The position numbers were made by a program, and so were the translations under genes. From Hericium rajendrae (Eukaryota > Basidiomycota > Agaricomycetes > Russulales > Hericiaceae): 64,000 bases of DNA. Below the pieces are notes generated by a model. It was not told the origin of the DNA and ran no database searches. It saw nothing but the letters and a program-made list of their open reading frames with translations. Where the stretch lies: contig CM065889.1 in assembly GCA_033439255.1 (NCBI GenBank), positions 1,240,001-1,304,000 of the forward strand, given 5' to 3'. Below, one piece after another: positions 1-9,298 of the stretch; positions within the stretch are counted from its first letter, which is position 1, and each line of letters begins with the position of its first letter.

Positions 1-375
1 TGCCCAGACCGTTGGCCATGTCTTCTTCATCGACATTGGCACACAAGGCCATAAGTTCACACATCTCGGGGGCTAGCAAAGGGGTGATGATCAGACCAGA
101 CAATGACATGGTAACAAAAGAAAACTCACAAAAGCAACTGCCGAGGAACTCCATCCACGGTCCCTCGATTCCTTCCTTGAACTTTTTCATAGCTTTATCC
201 CATTCCTTGTCATCAACAAGTGTCTTTCCGTTATGTATACTGAGTACAATTATCAGCGCCACTTGTAATGGTATGTGAGGCGAGATACTTACATGTATGA
301 CGTTATCTGACCAGCGAGCTTGGGCATGGGGCCGCCGGCGAAAATAGCGGCCTTCCAACCTGTCAGCCATTCAAT
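1..375 (-). pseudogene. Gene Z, downstream exons (unidentified fungal protein, continues off the window start)
   Basis: Minus-strand exons with good splice signals: 375-293, then an intron with a GTAAGT donor (292-287), exon 239-130, a second intron with a GTGAGT donor, and an exon from about 72 running off the window. The peptide includes WLTGWKAAIFAGGPMPK, GKTLVDDKEWDKAMKKF and EGIEGPWMEFLGSCF. Its reading frame continues exactly from the exon at 6299-6386 once the Y1 insertion is removed (residues SHSK-TI-EWLTGW). It resembles a multicopy agaricomycete protein family I cannot name with certainty; no catalytic motif is visible. It is broken by Y1 and by a stop in the upstream part. Confidence 0.55.
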
Positions 376-445
376 TACGATTCCTTAGAATCGTTTACTC
401 TATACCGGGTTTTCCTATCGAAAACGACACCAAAATGACCACTAC

Positions 446-540
446 CCCCATTTGGCAGTCAGCTTATCTAATTGCAAGATCACTGATCTGATGAGTTTGC
501 AGGTTCAACTCCAGGTCTGGCCGAACTTTTAATTACATTT
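446..540 (+). other. tRNA-like (SINE-like) module 1
   Basis: A segment starting near TGGCAGTCAGCTTATC, with a perfect Pol III B-box (GGTTCAACTCC, 502-512), followed by CCAGGTCTGGCC and T-rich sequence. The A-box is weak and no full cloverleaf folds, so this is not a functional tRNA. Four more modules with the same B-box core lie at about 1265, 2470, 10594 and 11220. Confidence 0.4.
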
Positions 541-559
541 GATTTAATGTAACTTGATC

Positions 560-1080
560 AGTTCTCAACCAATTCACCTGTTCTCAAATGCATCTGGATC
601 TACTCATTTATCGCTTTCTGGTAGTATTTTTTGCATCCTGATCTGTGCAGAACTCACAGAGTGCAATGAGTTCCTACATTTCCCCCTGCAATATTTGAAC
701 TTAAGCTACCTTGGTCAATTCTCAGCCGATTTACTCGTTCTCAAGTGCGTCTAAATCTACTCATTTATAGCTTTCCAGCCATTCTTTGTGCATCTGGATC
801 GGTTAAGAACTTGCAGAATGCGAAGCATTTCTTTGGTTTCCCCTCTAAAATGTTTGAATCTTAGCTAACTTGGCCAATTCTCCACCGATTTACTCGTTCT
901 CAACTGCATCTAAATCTACTTATTTATCGCTTTCTAGCCATACCTCATGCGTCTAGAGTGGTCAAGAACTCGCAGAATGCGAAGCATTTCTTTGTTTTCC
1001 CCTCTAAAATGTTTGAATCCTAGCTAACTTGGTCAATTCTCCACCGATTTACTCGTTCTCAAGTGCATCTGGATCTATTA
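560..1080. repeat. Diverged tandem repeat, unit about 130-150 bp
   Basis: About four copies of a unit built around TTCTCCACCGATTTACTCG, then CTCAAGTGCATCT, then TCTACTCATTTATCGC, then a GCAGAACTCGCAGAATGC segment. The same unit recurs at 1310-1700, 10640-11080 and 11728-12364, so Y1 and Y2 share one satellite-like family. Confidence 0.75.
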
Positions 1081-1190
1081 GGAAGCCTGTCTTTAAAACA
1101 ATTTACTATTTACAAAACGATAGAGCCAGTAAAAAGATATACAGCAAACAAAGTTAGATAATTATGTGATCTACCTGTTAACAGCCATTA

Positions 1191-1254
1191 AGAGGTAGGT
1201 CACATGGTGTGCGCCTTAATGGCCGTTAAGGCGCACACCATGTGACCTATCTCT
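1191..1254. repeat. Long near-perfect palindrome (29-bp arms, 6-base loop)
   Basis: The left arm 1191-1219 and right arm 1226-1254 are reverse complements with one mismatch, separated by TGGCCG. The core is GTGTGCGCCTTAA. The arm ends about 20 bases before the B-box of module 2. Confidence 0.9.
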
Positions 1255-1261
1255 TAACACT

Positions 1262-1310
1262 CATTAGAGGTTGCAGGTTCAACTCCAGGTCTGGCCGGAC
1301 TTTTATTTAC
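1262..1310 (+). other. tRNA-like (SINE-like) module 2
   Basis: B-box GGTTCAACTCC at 1276-1286, followed by CAGGTCTGGCCGGAC and a T-run. It sits directly after the 1191-1254 palindrome and directly before another run of the 130-150-bp repeat. Confidence 0.4.
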
Positions 1311-1700
1311 ACTTAATTTAATGTAACTTGATCAGTTCTCAATCAATTCACATGTTCTCAAATGTGTCTGAATCTCCTCATTTATCGCTTTCTGATTGTA
1401 TTTTTTGCATCCTGATCCATGCAGAACTCACAGAGTGAAATGAATTCCTACATTTTCCCCCTACAATATTTGAACTTGAGCTAACTTAGTCAATTCTCCT
1501 CCAATTTACTCGTTCTCAAGTGCATATAGATCCACTTATTTATAGCTTTCCAGCCATATTTTATGCATCTGGATTGGTTAAGAACTCGCAGAATGCAAAG
1601 CATTTCTTTGTTTCTCTCCCTAAAATGTTTGAATTCTAGCTAAACTGGTCAGTTCTCTGCCGATTCACTTGTTCTCAAGTTTGTCTGGATCTATCAGAAA
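1310..1700. repeat. Tandem repeat, same 130-150-bp unit
   Basis: Three diverged copies of the unit described at 560-1080. The following sequence to 2440 is AT-rich and single copy; I see no gene in it. Confidence 0.7.
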
Positions 1701-2440
1701 ACCTGTCTCCAATACAGTTTACTGCTTATGGAAAGACAAAGCTAGTAAAGAGATATACAGCAAACAAAGTTAGATACTGTTTATTACTTAAATGAGCCAA
1801 AAATGCAATTTATCAGTAGCACTGGGTTCTGAGACTCTCAGTGATGTGATCCCACAGGACCTTATGTAGCTGAATGAAGTATTAGCATCTGCTTACATAA
1901 GCAAAACATGCATCCAAGAGTTAGCCTACTGTAAACAATGACTGTCTCATAACTCTGCAACAAATGAATCAATCAACAAGCAGTAATCTGGGTTGAAACA
2001 TACTATATAGCAGCTTTGCAAAACAATTTAGAATGCAAAAATCAGATCACAGGAAGTGAAGATATGATCCAGTATATCTGCCACATCATCAATCAGTCAT
2101 ACCCCTATATCTTGATTACTAGTGGTGCTATTATGACTCACAAGATATTATCTAAAAGCAGCTACAAATCTGCTTTCAATGAGCTCTTATCCACCTTCAT
2201 TGGTGCAGTATTGATAGAGCTAAAATGAAATTAGTCTGCCACATCAGCAAGTGAGATACATACAGGATGACCACTACAGCCATCGAGTAGACATCCTCTC
2301 CACCCACCCACATCGAGGGGAGGAGAAGTAGTCTGAAAGTGTTACAGCCACTGGTAGAGGGACCACTGGCTTCAACAACTGTCTGAAGAAAAGGCTAGCA
2401 GGGAGATGTTGCACTTCAAAACCGAGTTTTGCTTATGTAA

Positions 2441-2510
2441 GCAATGCCTTAACGGCTGTTAAGGTGTTTGCTCAAGTTCAATTCCACCTCTGACCATTTT
2501 GTTTTTTCTT
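2441..2510 (+). other. tRNA-like (SINE-like) module 3 with small palindrome
   Basis: The palindrome CCTTAACGGCTGTTAAGG precedes a B-box AGTTCAATTCC (2475-2485) and T-rich sequence. This is the same order, palindrome then B-box then T-run, as module 2. Confidence 0.35.
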
Positions 2511-2939
2511 GTGTTTTAATTTATAATAAATGTGTTTAATGCTTGACAAGTAAAACTTATGTGTATTGACATCTGAGAAATTAAAATTTTATATAGTCTA
2601 GTGTTCATTTATATGTCCTATCATAATGCTATTAGATCTGTCATCATCTATGTAGCTATCTTTCTCAACTATATAAGGCTATGAGGCCTATCATAGCTTA
2701 TATAGCAGTAGTTAGACACTATATAGTGCTATATATTTCTAAGGGGCAGCTATAGCTGCTATATAAATTCACTGGCTTGCTATGGTCCCTATGGTCCTTA
2801 TGATCCCTACAGTAAGTGAGATATGAATACTATTATTACTACCTTAGAAGTCAATTAAGTACAAAAAAAATCAATTATATTTAATGTGGCTAGTAGTACA
2901 ATCAATTACACTACTAATATGAACAACACATGCAACACA

Positions 2940-4020
2940 GACAAGCGCGCTCAAGTGCACCAGGCGCGGCGGGTGTGCGGAGCACAGGAGTTGTGTGTGC
3001 AGCACAGCAGGCCTATCCGCGAGGTGCTGGGCCTGTGCGTGAGGCACTGGCCTATCCGCGAGGTGCTAGGTCTGTGCGTGAGGCACGAGAAGCGCCGGGG
3101 CTGTGCGCACTGGCGTCGGGCTGTGGCGGGCTCATATGCGAGACGTGGGGTATGCGCGAGGCGCAGCGGGGCACGACGGTGGGTGTGCTCAAGTCGCCGG
3201 GGTGTGGTAGGCCTGTGCGTAAAGCGCAGCAGGCATGGGTGACACGTCGGGGTTCGGTGGCCATGCACAAGGCACGCCGGATGTTGCACAGGGCGTGAGG
3301 CTCCTGCTGGCTCATGCACGAGATATTGCGGGCACGGTGGCATTGTCCGCGAGGTGCAGCGGGTGTCCGCAGGATATGGTGGGTGTCTGCGGGATACGAC
3401 AGGCATCGCGGGCCCGGGGGATGCCGTGGGAGGTGTGAGCGAGGCGTGGAGGATGTGAGCGAGACGTGGGGGATGTGAGCAAGGCGCAGAGGATGTGAGT
3501 GAGGCACGGGGGGCATGAGTGAGGCACGAGGGGCATGAGTGGGGCACGGGGGGCATAGGCGAGAGTGTAGAGGATGTGAGCGAGGCGTGGGAGCGTGGAC
3601 AAGGCATGGGGAGCATGCACGGGGTGCTGGACTGCTGCGGGCCCATACGTGAGGTACGGCGGGCATCCTCTGGGTGCTGGCTCGTATGCGGGGTGTGGCA
3701 GGTGCAGCGGAGCATGGTGGGCATGTGCGAGGCATCAGGCTCATGCGTTACGCAGAGGCCTGCGTAGAGGCTCCGGGGCCTGCATGCGAGCATGCCTTGC
3801 ATGGCCACGCATGACGTGCATGCGTGCATGTGCTGGCTGATGTGCCCGTGCATGACCATGGCCATCCGCCAGCCGTGTGTGTACTGGCACGCCTGGCCCG
3901 TGTGCAAAGGGGCGTGCATTGTCCGGTGATTTGTGGAGGCGATGTTGGGAGACGAGGAGTCGATGAGGGAGGGGTGGCAGCGAGGAATGGCAGTGAGGGA
4001 GGCCTGCAAGGGCAAAAGGT
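2940..4020. repeat. GC-rich minisatellite of X1
   Basis: Degenerate 18-22-bp units such as GTGCGTGAGGCACTGG and GTGAGCGAGGCGTGG. Long open frames on both strands (up to 354 codons) result from high GC and the repeats, not from conserved coding. The corresponding parts of X2, X3 and X4 have different unit sequences but the same style. Confidence 0.8.
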
Positions 4021-4023
4021 GGC

Positions 4024-4053
4024 GAGAGTATCGCTCAAATGAGCGATACTCTC
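4024..4053. repeat. X1 hairpin next to the mini-intron
   Basis: Perfect 13-bp arms GAGAGTATCGCTC (4024-4036) and GAGCGATACTCTC (4041-4053) with an AAAT loop. Related hairpins occur at the same place in X2 (13917-13949) and X3 (61650-61680). Confidence 0.85.
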
Positions 4054-4096
4054 TGAGTTAGTACAAAAAAAACATATAGAGGTTTTTTTTACTCAC
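4053..4096 (-). other. Conserved 44-nt intron-like segment on the minus strand (X1)
   Basis: On the minus strand this reads donor GTGAGTAAAAAAAA, a T-run, the branch point TACTAAC and the acceptor CTCAG, running straight into the hairpin. Equivalents are 13949-13994 in X2, about 61675-61722 and 62147-62192 in X3. The donor, A-run and TACTAAY are kept while neighbouring sequence drifts, which points to a spliced minus-strand transcript. Confidence 0.6.
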
Positions 4097-4139
4097 CTGC
4101 AGGGCCCTTGGCATCCCGCTACCCTCTTTCGGTGTTCGG

Positions 4140-4560
4140 TTTGATGGGAGAGGACAGACAGAAGGGAGGAGGAGAGGGAGAGGTAAGTAGTGGTGGTCGA
4201 AGCTCGAGTTGAACATTCGAACTTCGATACGCATTCAGCCACCGAACGCATGTGAGTTCGAATGTCTTGAGCTTAGCAAATAAAATAAAATAGCCACAAA
4301 TCCAAGAAAAAGACGTTGTGTACAATTTACCAATATAATTTGATTGCATGAGCTAACTACCTAGCTACTATACTACAGGCTACCAGGCAGCAACACGAAC
4401 TTAATGATGTCTGCCACCTTAGTCTCTGATGCAGCATTCCGGCAGCACCCGGGCCAAGTCACGTCACTCACATTTGGCGCTCGCTATGTCTATATAAGGC
4501 GTGCACGACGCGCTTGCTCTCTCTCTTCCCTACCACCACCATCTCTCGTCTCTCGTTACT
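4140..4560. promoter_or_regulatory. Putative divergent promoter of X1
   Basis: On the plus strand TATATAAGG lies at 4491-4499, followed about 20-60 bases later by a CT-rich tract typical of fungal start sites. On the minus strand a CT-rich tract (4145-4190) precedes the mini-intron. The distance from mini-intron donor to TATA box is 395 bp here, 411 in X2 and 404 in X3. Confidence 0.55.
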
Positions 4561-4644
4561 CTCTTCCCTTTTGCTTTAATCTTCTTATGTTTGATATGTT
4601 GTATTCTTGTTTTATTGTATCTAACCTTATGTTTTTTTCTATAG

Positions 4645-4836
4645 CCTTTGCATTTTTGCATTTTTATTTTCTTTGGTATGTTGTTATTTTGTTTGATTGT
4701 TTTTAACCCTAATGTTCTTCATAGACTTCATTTTCGCTTTTATTTCCTTAGGTAAGCCTTATGTTTTTATTTTATTTTGTGATACTGATTTGTTGACTTC
4801 TTTTGTAGATCATTTTCGCTTTTTCTTATCTTGACA
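4645..4836 (+). other. Series of T-rich microexons in X1
   Basis: Candidate exons 4645-4675, 4725-4751 (27 nt) and 4809-4836 (28 nt), each bounded by a TAG acceptor and a GTATGT or GTAAG donor. The last two share the core ATTTTCGCTTTT. X3 repeats this at 62761-62790 and 62851-62878. They contain no useful reading frame, so a non-coding spliced RNA is the simplest reading. Confidence 0.45.
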
Positions 4837-5458
4837 GTAAGTTTTATCTTTATCTTATCTTTTATCTTATCTTGTCTTTATCTTACAGTCTTACCATATC
4901 TTATAGTGTATCATATTGAATATCTGAGATGTCTTATAATTAGCATCTTTTGAGTAACATTGTTGGTAAAGATGATATAGAGTCAATAATAGTCTAACTA
5001 GCTGCATATAATATGATACTAAGGATATACCATATAGCTAATATAGCTATAATAATCATCATATGTTATGACAGTTATAATAGTTATCATCTTATAACAG
5101 ATAACTATGATGACTATGATAGTTACTACCTTACCCCATGATAGCTATGATAGCCCTGTATAGATTGTCTTACTGCTATAGAGTGCTATGATAGCTCTAT
5201 ATAGATTGTCTTGCTGCTATAGAGTGCTATGTAGAAAAGGAGACTGCTATGGCCCTATCAGAGCTATATAGGCTACATAGTGCTATATACCACTGTTAAA
5301 TTTCTCAGATGGATATATTACATGTAGAATCAACTTTTACACTCAAAAACATTGAATTAAATGTTTAAAAAAGTCAATTTTGTATGTCCAAAAAATGAGT
5401 TTTCTTTGTACTAAACTTTCAACCAATGATGCTATGACTCTGATAATAGTGTTATATA

Positions 5459-5607
5459 CTGTACCAATACAGTCAAAGGCTCAGGTCACAGGTCACAAGG
5501 ACCTGTGAGCCTATTTTTTATGTGCCCAGAATATTCTTTCAGATTTTTGGGATTTTCAAAATCTTGTCACAGCCAAAGTTTATGAGCCTACGACTGTATT
5601 GGTACAG
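5459..5607. mobile_element. Mariner-type MITE (149 bp)
   Basis: Inverted ends CTGTACCAATACAGTC and its complement, flanked by TA at 5457-5458 and 5608-5609. It has no coding capacity. TA duplication and short TIRs fit a Tc1/mariner-derived (Stowaway-like) MITE. Confidence 0.8.
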
Positions 5608-5609
5608 TA

Positions 5610-6019
5610 CATCAGGAACCTTGACAATTTTCTGATTGATCTGTAGTGTCTAACAGTGTCTGACAGTATCTGATAGAGCTCATAGAGTCTGATCTGTCTG
5701 CAGCCACTTTTCAAATGATCACATCTGATTTAGCTTATACATTTAAGAGTGGACACCTATTGTTCACTATAGGAGTTATCCATCTCTAATTATATATCAT
5801 AATAGAATTTCTAATATTTGCTATTTTCACAAATCTGAGAGCATTCTGAGCAATCTCTACAGTGTCTGCATGTCCATTTAGCTGATAGTGTCTGATAGAG
5901 TCTGATGCTGTCTGATTTAACTAACAGCTATCTGATACTGTCTGATGCATCTGATTTGACTTGCACGAGTACTGTCAGACACTGTCAGACCCATCAGAAA
6001 ATTGTCAAGGTTCCTGATG
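5610..6019. mobile_element. Plavaka-derived MITE (410 bp)
   Basis: The ends are identical inverted repeats of at least 27 bp starting CATCAGGAACCTTGAC, flanked by TA (5608-5609 and 6020-6021). The interior is full of TCTGATA-type motifs. The ends match those of the 14.6-kb Plavaka element at 15845-30457, so this is a deletion derivative or relative that it could mobilise. Confidence 0.85.
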
Positions 6020-6298
6020 TAGTATATATAACTCAACAGTGTAGCAGCATAGATGAGCATAGATGTGCAGCCATCTCAAAAATGTAAAATCTACATAGCT
6101 GCTAGCCAATGCTATGTCTAGTTTTATAGTGCTATAGCTGCTATGTAGTTGAGCCACAATTTATAATCAATCTGACCAGTAAGACTTTACTCATTTATGC
6201 ACTATTTAAAATATAACTAACAATTGAAAAAAATCATCTTGTTATATGAAGCATCACCCCTCTTCTTCCAAGTTAAATGTAACTAATAAAAAAAAAAG

Positions 6299-7092
6299 AA
6301 TCGTCTTGCTGTGTGAAGCATCGGCCCACTTTCCCCAAGTGGCCAGCAGGATTGCTAGTAGAGTGGCGGGCAAACTGTCGATGGCACTATCATGGACACG
6401 TGTCAGTAAGGCGCTGAGAGAAAAGTGAGGCCACTTACGCTTGAACAGCTTGCTTCTGCGCTTCGTCAAGATTGGCAGAAAGCGTCGGGGGAAGATTGAA
6501 GTTCTTGATGTACTCCTCGATGGTGGCAAAAACCTCTGGTGGTTCTTCACTCAACATGGACTTCGCAACTTGCTTGTTGAAGACGACCGTGGTGTGAGTG
6601 GTAGGGATGGGAACAAGACGGTTCCAGCACCTATCACGCTCGTCGAGAATCTTCTCCTTCTAGAACATCTTCATGTAAGCCTCATGTGACTGAAGCTTAC
6701 GTGTTGCACGAGTCAATAGATTGATTGCTTTGTGCTGGCCTGTCCCCGCTGTGGATGCGTGCGTGTGGTTGTGACACCACCAGTAGATCTGCTGATGATG
6801 TCAAAAAGAGCCAGTCAGCAAAGCGCACAAGAAAGGCAGGTAAGGACCAACTCACACCACGTCGCATTGAGCACTTCTTGGCCCGTGCTACGTTGATATC
6901 ACCCTTCACAGCCTCCAACTCCTGGGGTGTCGGATCGGCGAGAGGGAAGGACTGGAACCACTCGCCGAGGAAACCCTCCCACCACAGGCCCCTCGCTTTC
7001 TTATCCTCGATGCTACGAGACTTCTGGAACCTAGGCAGGTTCTTGTTCAGCCATACGAGTTCCAGATCAGAAGCCCAAGGTTTATGGCCCAT
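6299..7092 (-). pseudogene. Gene Z, upstream exons (unidentified, N-terminal part)
   Basis: The ATG at 7090-7092 opens exon 1 (7092-6856). A GTGAGT intron leads to exon 2 (6791-6439). A 52-nt intron ending ATGATAG leads to exon 3, starting at 6386. Exon 1 contains KKARGLWWEGFLGEWFQSFP and exon 2 contains WWCHNHTHASTAGTG, features of a repetitive agaricomycete family of unknown function. An in-frame TAG at 6660-6662 (after residues YMKMF) breaks exon 2, so the gene was decaying even apart from the Y1 insertion that cuts exon 3. The phases of all three exons agree, which supports the model. Divergent from the plus-strand gene at 7497, with about 400 bp between them. Confidence 0.6.
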
Positions 7093-7496
7093 AGCTCGAA
7101 GACACCGCGATGATGAAGTAACAGTGCAAGAGGCTGTGTGCGGCAGGTAGGGAACACGCTGGTGGACGAGGCAGAAGCCAAGTCATGAGGACCAGAAGCC
7201 ATGTATTTATGCATCGGTATCCTTTACCTAAATGTTGTCCTAAGTGCAAACTAACACCGGCCTTGTCCTGGCCCTCGCTAAACAGCTAAACACCCACGAT
7301 CAGCGCCTGAACATCGGCATCTCTGCAGGCATTTGGGTTCCCCCTCTCTCATACTCACCACTCTGGTACTCTCCTCATTGTCCATCCTCCACGGTATCTC
7401 AAGTCAACTCAATACTCGGCAAATATAAAGCTAGACGGTGAGTTGTCCGTTTCCACCCTTTGTTTTACTCACAAAATTGCAGCAGGCGGACACACG
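7093..7496. promoter_or_regulatory. Intergenic region between divergent gene Z and the RNase H1 N-like gene
   Basis: About 400 bp with no coding signal. A possible 45-nt 5'-UTR intron for the plus-strand gene lies at 7438-7482 (GTGAGT to TTGCAG), just ahead of the ATG at 7497. Confidence 0.4.
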
Positions 7497-8496
7497 ATGT
7501 CCCCCCCCAATCCGCCTGACCCTCCTCCGCCATGTTTTTCTGACGATGATCTCCCCAATGTCAGTTTTATCGAGCTCGTCGACTCATCGGACGAAGAGGA
7601 CAGCCACAATGTCTCAATTCCCACCTCCCATGACCGGCGCGAGGCTCCTTCTCACGGCAAGACAGTCCATAGAATATCCCGCCCCATCTCTATGGCGCAA
7701 AACGCCTCTCAGACTCTTCCTAGAGTCGCACAGAGTCTGCGTTCAGCAATGGCCACCAGCACACTGACTAGTACCCCATCGTCCCAACCCTGGCACCCCC
7801 TTCACGCCCGTCGGTATCCACGGGTTGATACGGTGATCGATGAAGAATGTTCTCGCAGGTCTACACCACCTTCTACCCCAATCCAATTGGAAACGCCTCG
7901 TGTTGCCTCACCTCGATCCCCCAGCTCTCGTGCATCTCACACCTCTCGCAGCCATGCGACACATGCGCCCCCCCCTACGCCGCTGCCCGATTATCGCAGC
8001 CACCAGTCTACCCCACGCACCGATCGTGCGAGGTCGCCCATGTCGTCTGCGCGTTCCACTATGGCATACTCGAGCGCAAGTGGCTACACGGCATACTCGA
8101 GCACAAGTCGATATAGCAGATCAACTGCATCTGAATCGAGCACACACGACAGCGTGAGCGCAAGTGGCCACTCGACAACCACCGGCTCGACAACTACCGG
8201 CACCGGCACATCGTATGACGGACTTGAGCCTCCTGTCTTCCATACCATGGTACCCGAACAAAATCATTTCTATGTAGTTACGAGAGGCCGCGAGATAGGT
8301 ATATGGGCAAACTGGTAAGTTGCGAGGTCTGCATAATGAAACAAATATACTCAGCGTGGTGATTAGGGTGGAAATGTCGCATTTTGTAACTAAGTGTCTG
8401 GGTGCAGCGCACAAGTGCTATAAGACGAGAGCTGAGGCATTGGAGGCATGGTACCAGGCGGCTGAGAGGGGCGGCATCAAAGTCATTCCATTCTAG
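7497..8496 (+). CDS. RNase H1 N-terminal (hybrid-binding)-like domain protein
   Basis: Two exons, 7497-8314 and 8355-8496, joined by a 41-nt-class intron (8315-8354, GTAAGT to CTCAG), give a 319-residue protein with no stop. Residues 1-250 are Ser/Thr/Pro-rich and probably disordered. The C-terminus carries the domain: FYVVTRGREIGIWANC, then SHFVTKCLGAAHKCYKTRAEAL. The pattern (aromatic-V-V-x-x-G-R, G-I-W, then G-A-x-H-K-x-[YF]-K-T-x-x-E-A) matches the RNase H1 N-terminal / viroplasmin fold that binds RNA-DNA hybrids. No RNase H catalytic domain follows. It lies 800 bp upstream of a KDZ transposase on the same strand, as does the degenerate relative at 46740-47371. Confidence 0.75.
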
Positions 8497-9298
8497 TACA
8501 TAGATAAATACAACAGTTGTGAACATGTTTCTGCATATATGCATTATGCTAAGGCTTTCGTATTAGAGGGAATCTCGCAGTGCATGCTCCGAAATGCCAA
8601 ATTGGAATGATCTGGCGGCATCAGTTACTGCAACAAAGGCCTAGGGTTGGATTGGGTTGGCTCTGTTGCCCATTTTTAATGGTCCTAATTCACATTATAC
8701 TTGATATTCTTCTATCTGACAATGTCCCTTTGAGTTAGACCATGTCAGACTACTAGTTTCATGAAAGATTTCTTCAATTGTGCTTCGTACAGCATGTCCA
8801 GACTGTTTCGAGCAGCAGCGCTGCGCGAGATATTGGCATGCAGATGCTGTGCATCATTCACTCTAGCTGGGTCCATTGTGAACTTTTTTTGTTCGTATCG
8901 TCCTCTGCAATCACAGCCTAAGGCAAAAATGAGATTCGAATTTAGCATTGTTTCTAAATATAATGCCCACTTTCTTGAATAGACAGTGGGCTTCTCGTTG
9001 TCTTACAAGGCTCGATTTCTGTTAGTAGCAGCCAACATTGTCACGCTGTTGAATCTAAATATCTGGCCCTTTATCAAATTATTTGACTTCCGCCTAAGAC
9101 TACGAGCTCCATTCGGTTTAACAGCACATCACTGCCATTAAGCTAGCATATTATTGAGCCTATTCGAAAGCAAAGCCCTTTGTCTTACTCGTGTAGTTAA
9201 GCTCGTACGTACATCCCAGAGCGTGACGAAGGTCATGGAGTGACAACGTGCCCTTCAGCCACAGCGCCAGCTCACACCTCTATTCTCTTCCACCCACC
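8497..9298. other. Intergenic region
   Basis: About 800 bp with no coding signal on either strand. It presumably holds the 3' end of the upstream gene and the promoter of the KDZ gene. CT-rich sequence just before 9299 may be the start region. Confidence 0.4.

Larger units (their letters stand above)
2570..5311 (+). mobile_element. X-family TIR element, copy X1 (2.7 kb, no transposase)
   Basis: Ends are CATCTGAGAAATT and its reverse complement, flanked by GA on both sides (2568-2569 and 5312-5313), a 2-bp target duplication. From left to right it holds AT-rich repeats around GCTATGATA, a GC-rich minisatellite (2940-4020), a hairpin, a mini-intron on the minus strand, a CT-rich and TATA-containing divergent promoter region, thymine-rich microexons on the plus strand, and AT-rich repeats again. 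No transposase is encoded. The short TIR, 2-bp duplication and subterminal repeats suggest a CACTA/Plavaka-like non-autonomous element; this classification is inference. Confidence 0.75.
376..6298. mobile_element. Composite repeat Y1 (AT-rich, non-coding, inserted in gene Z)
   Basis: The left end begins TACGATTCCTTAGAATCG and the right end finishes in an A-run before GAATCGT, giving a short inverted terminal match (TACGATTC). A 3-bp AAT at each side (373-375 and 6299-6301) fits a target duplication, because removing 376-6301 restores gene Z in frame. The interior holds tRNA-like B-box modules, about 125-150-bp tandem repeats, long palindromes, the inserted element X1 and two MITEs. The same left end and right-end block recur in Y2. 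No transposase is encoded. The right-end block is duplicated (about 6210-6275 and 6276-6340). Superfamily not assigned. Confidence 0.55.

Noticed and set aside
502-512. Real tRNA genes at the B-box sites
   Set aside because: No acceptor stem pairing, weak A-boxes and no anticodon arm; only B-box-like modules remain.
2886-4038. Long overlapping open frames on both strands in the GC-rich part of X1 (up to 354 codons)
   Set aside because: They follow the minisatellite units, overlap on both strands and are not conserved in X2 or X3.
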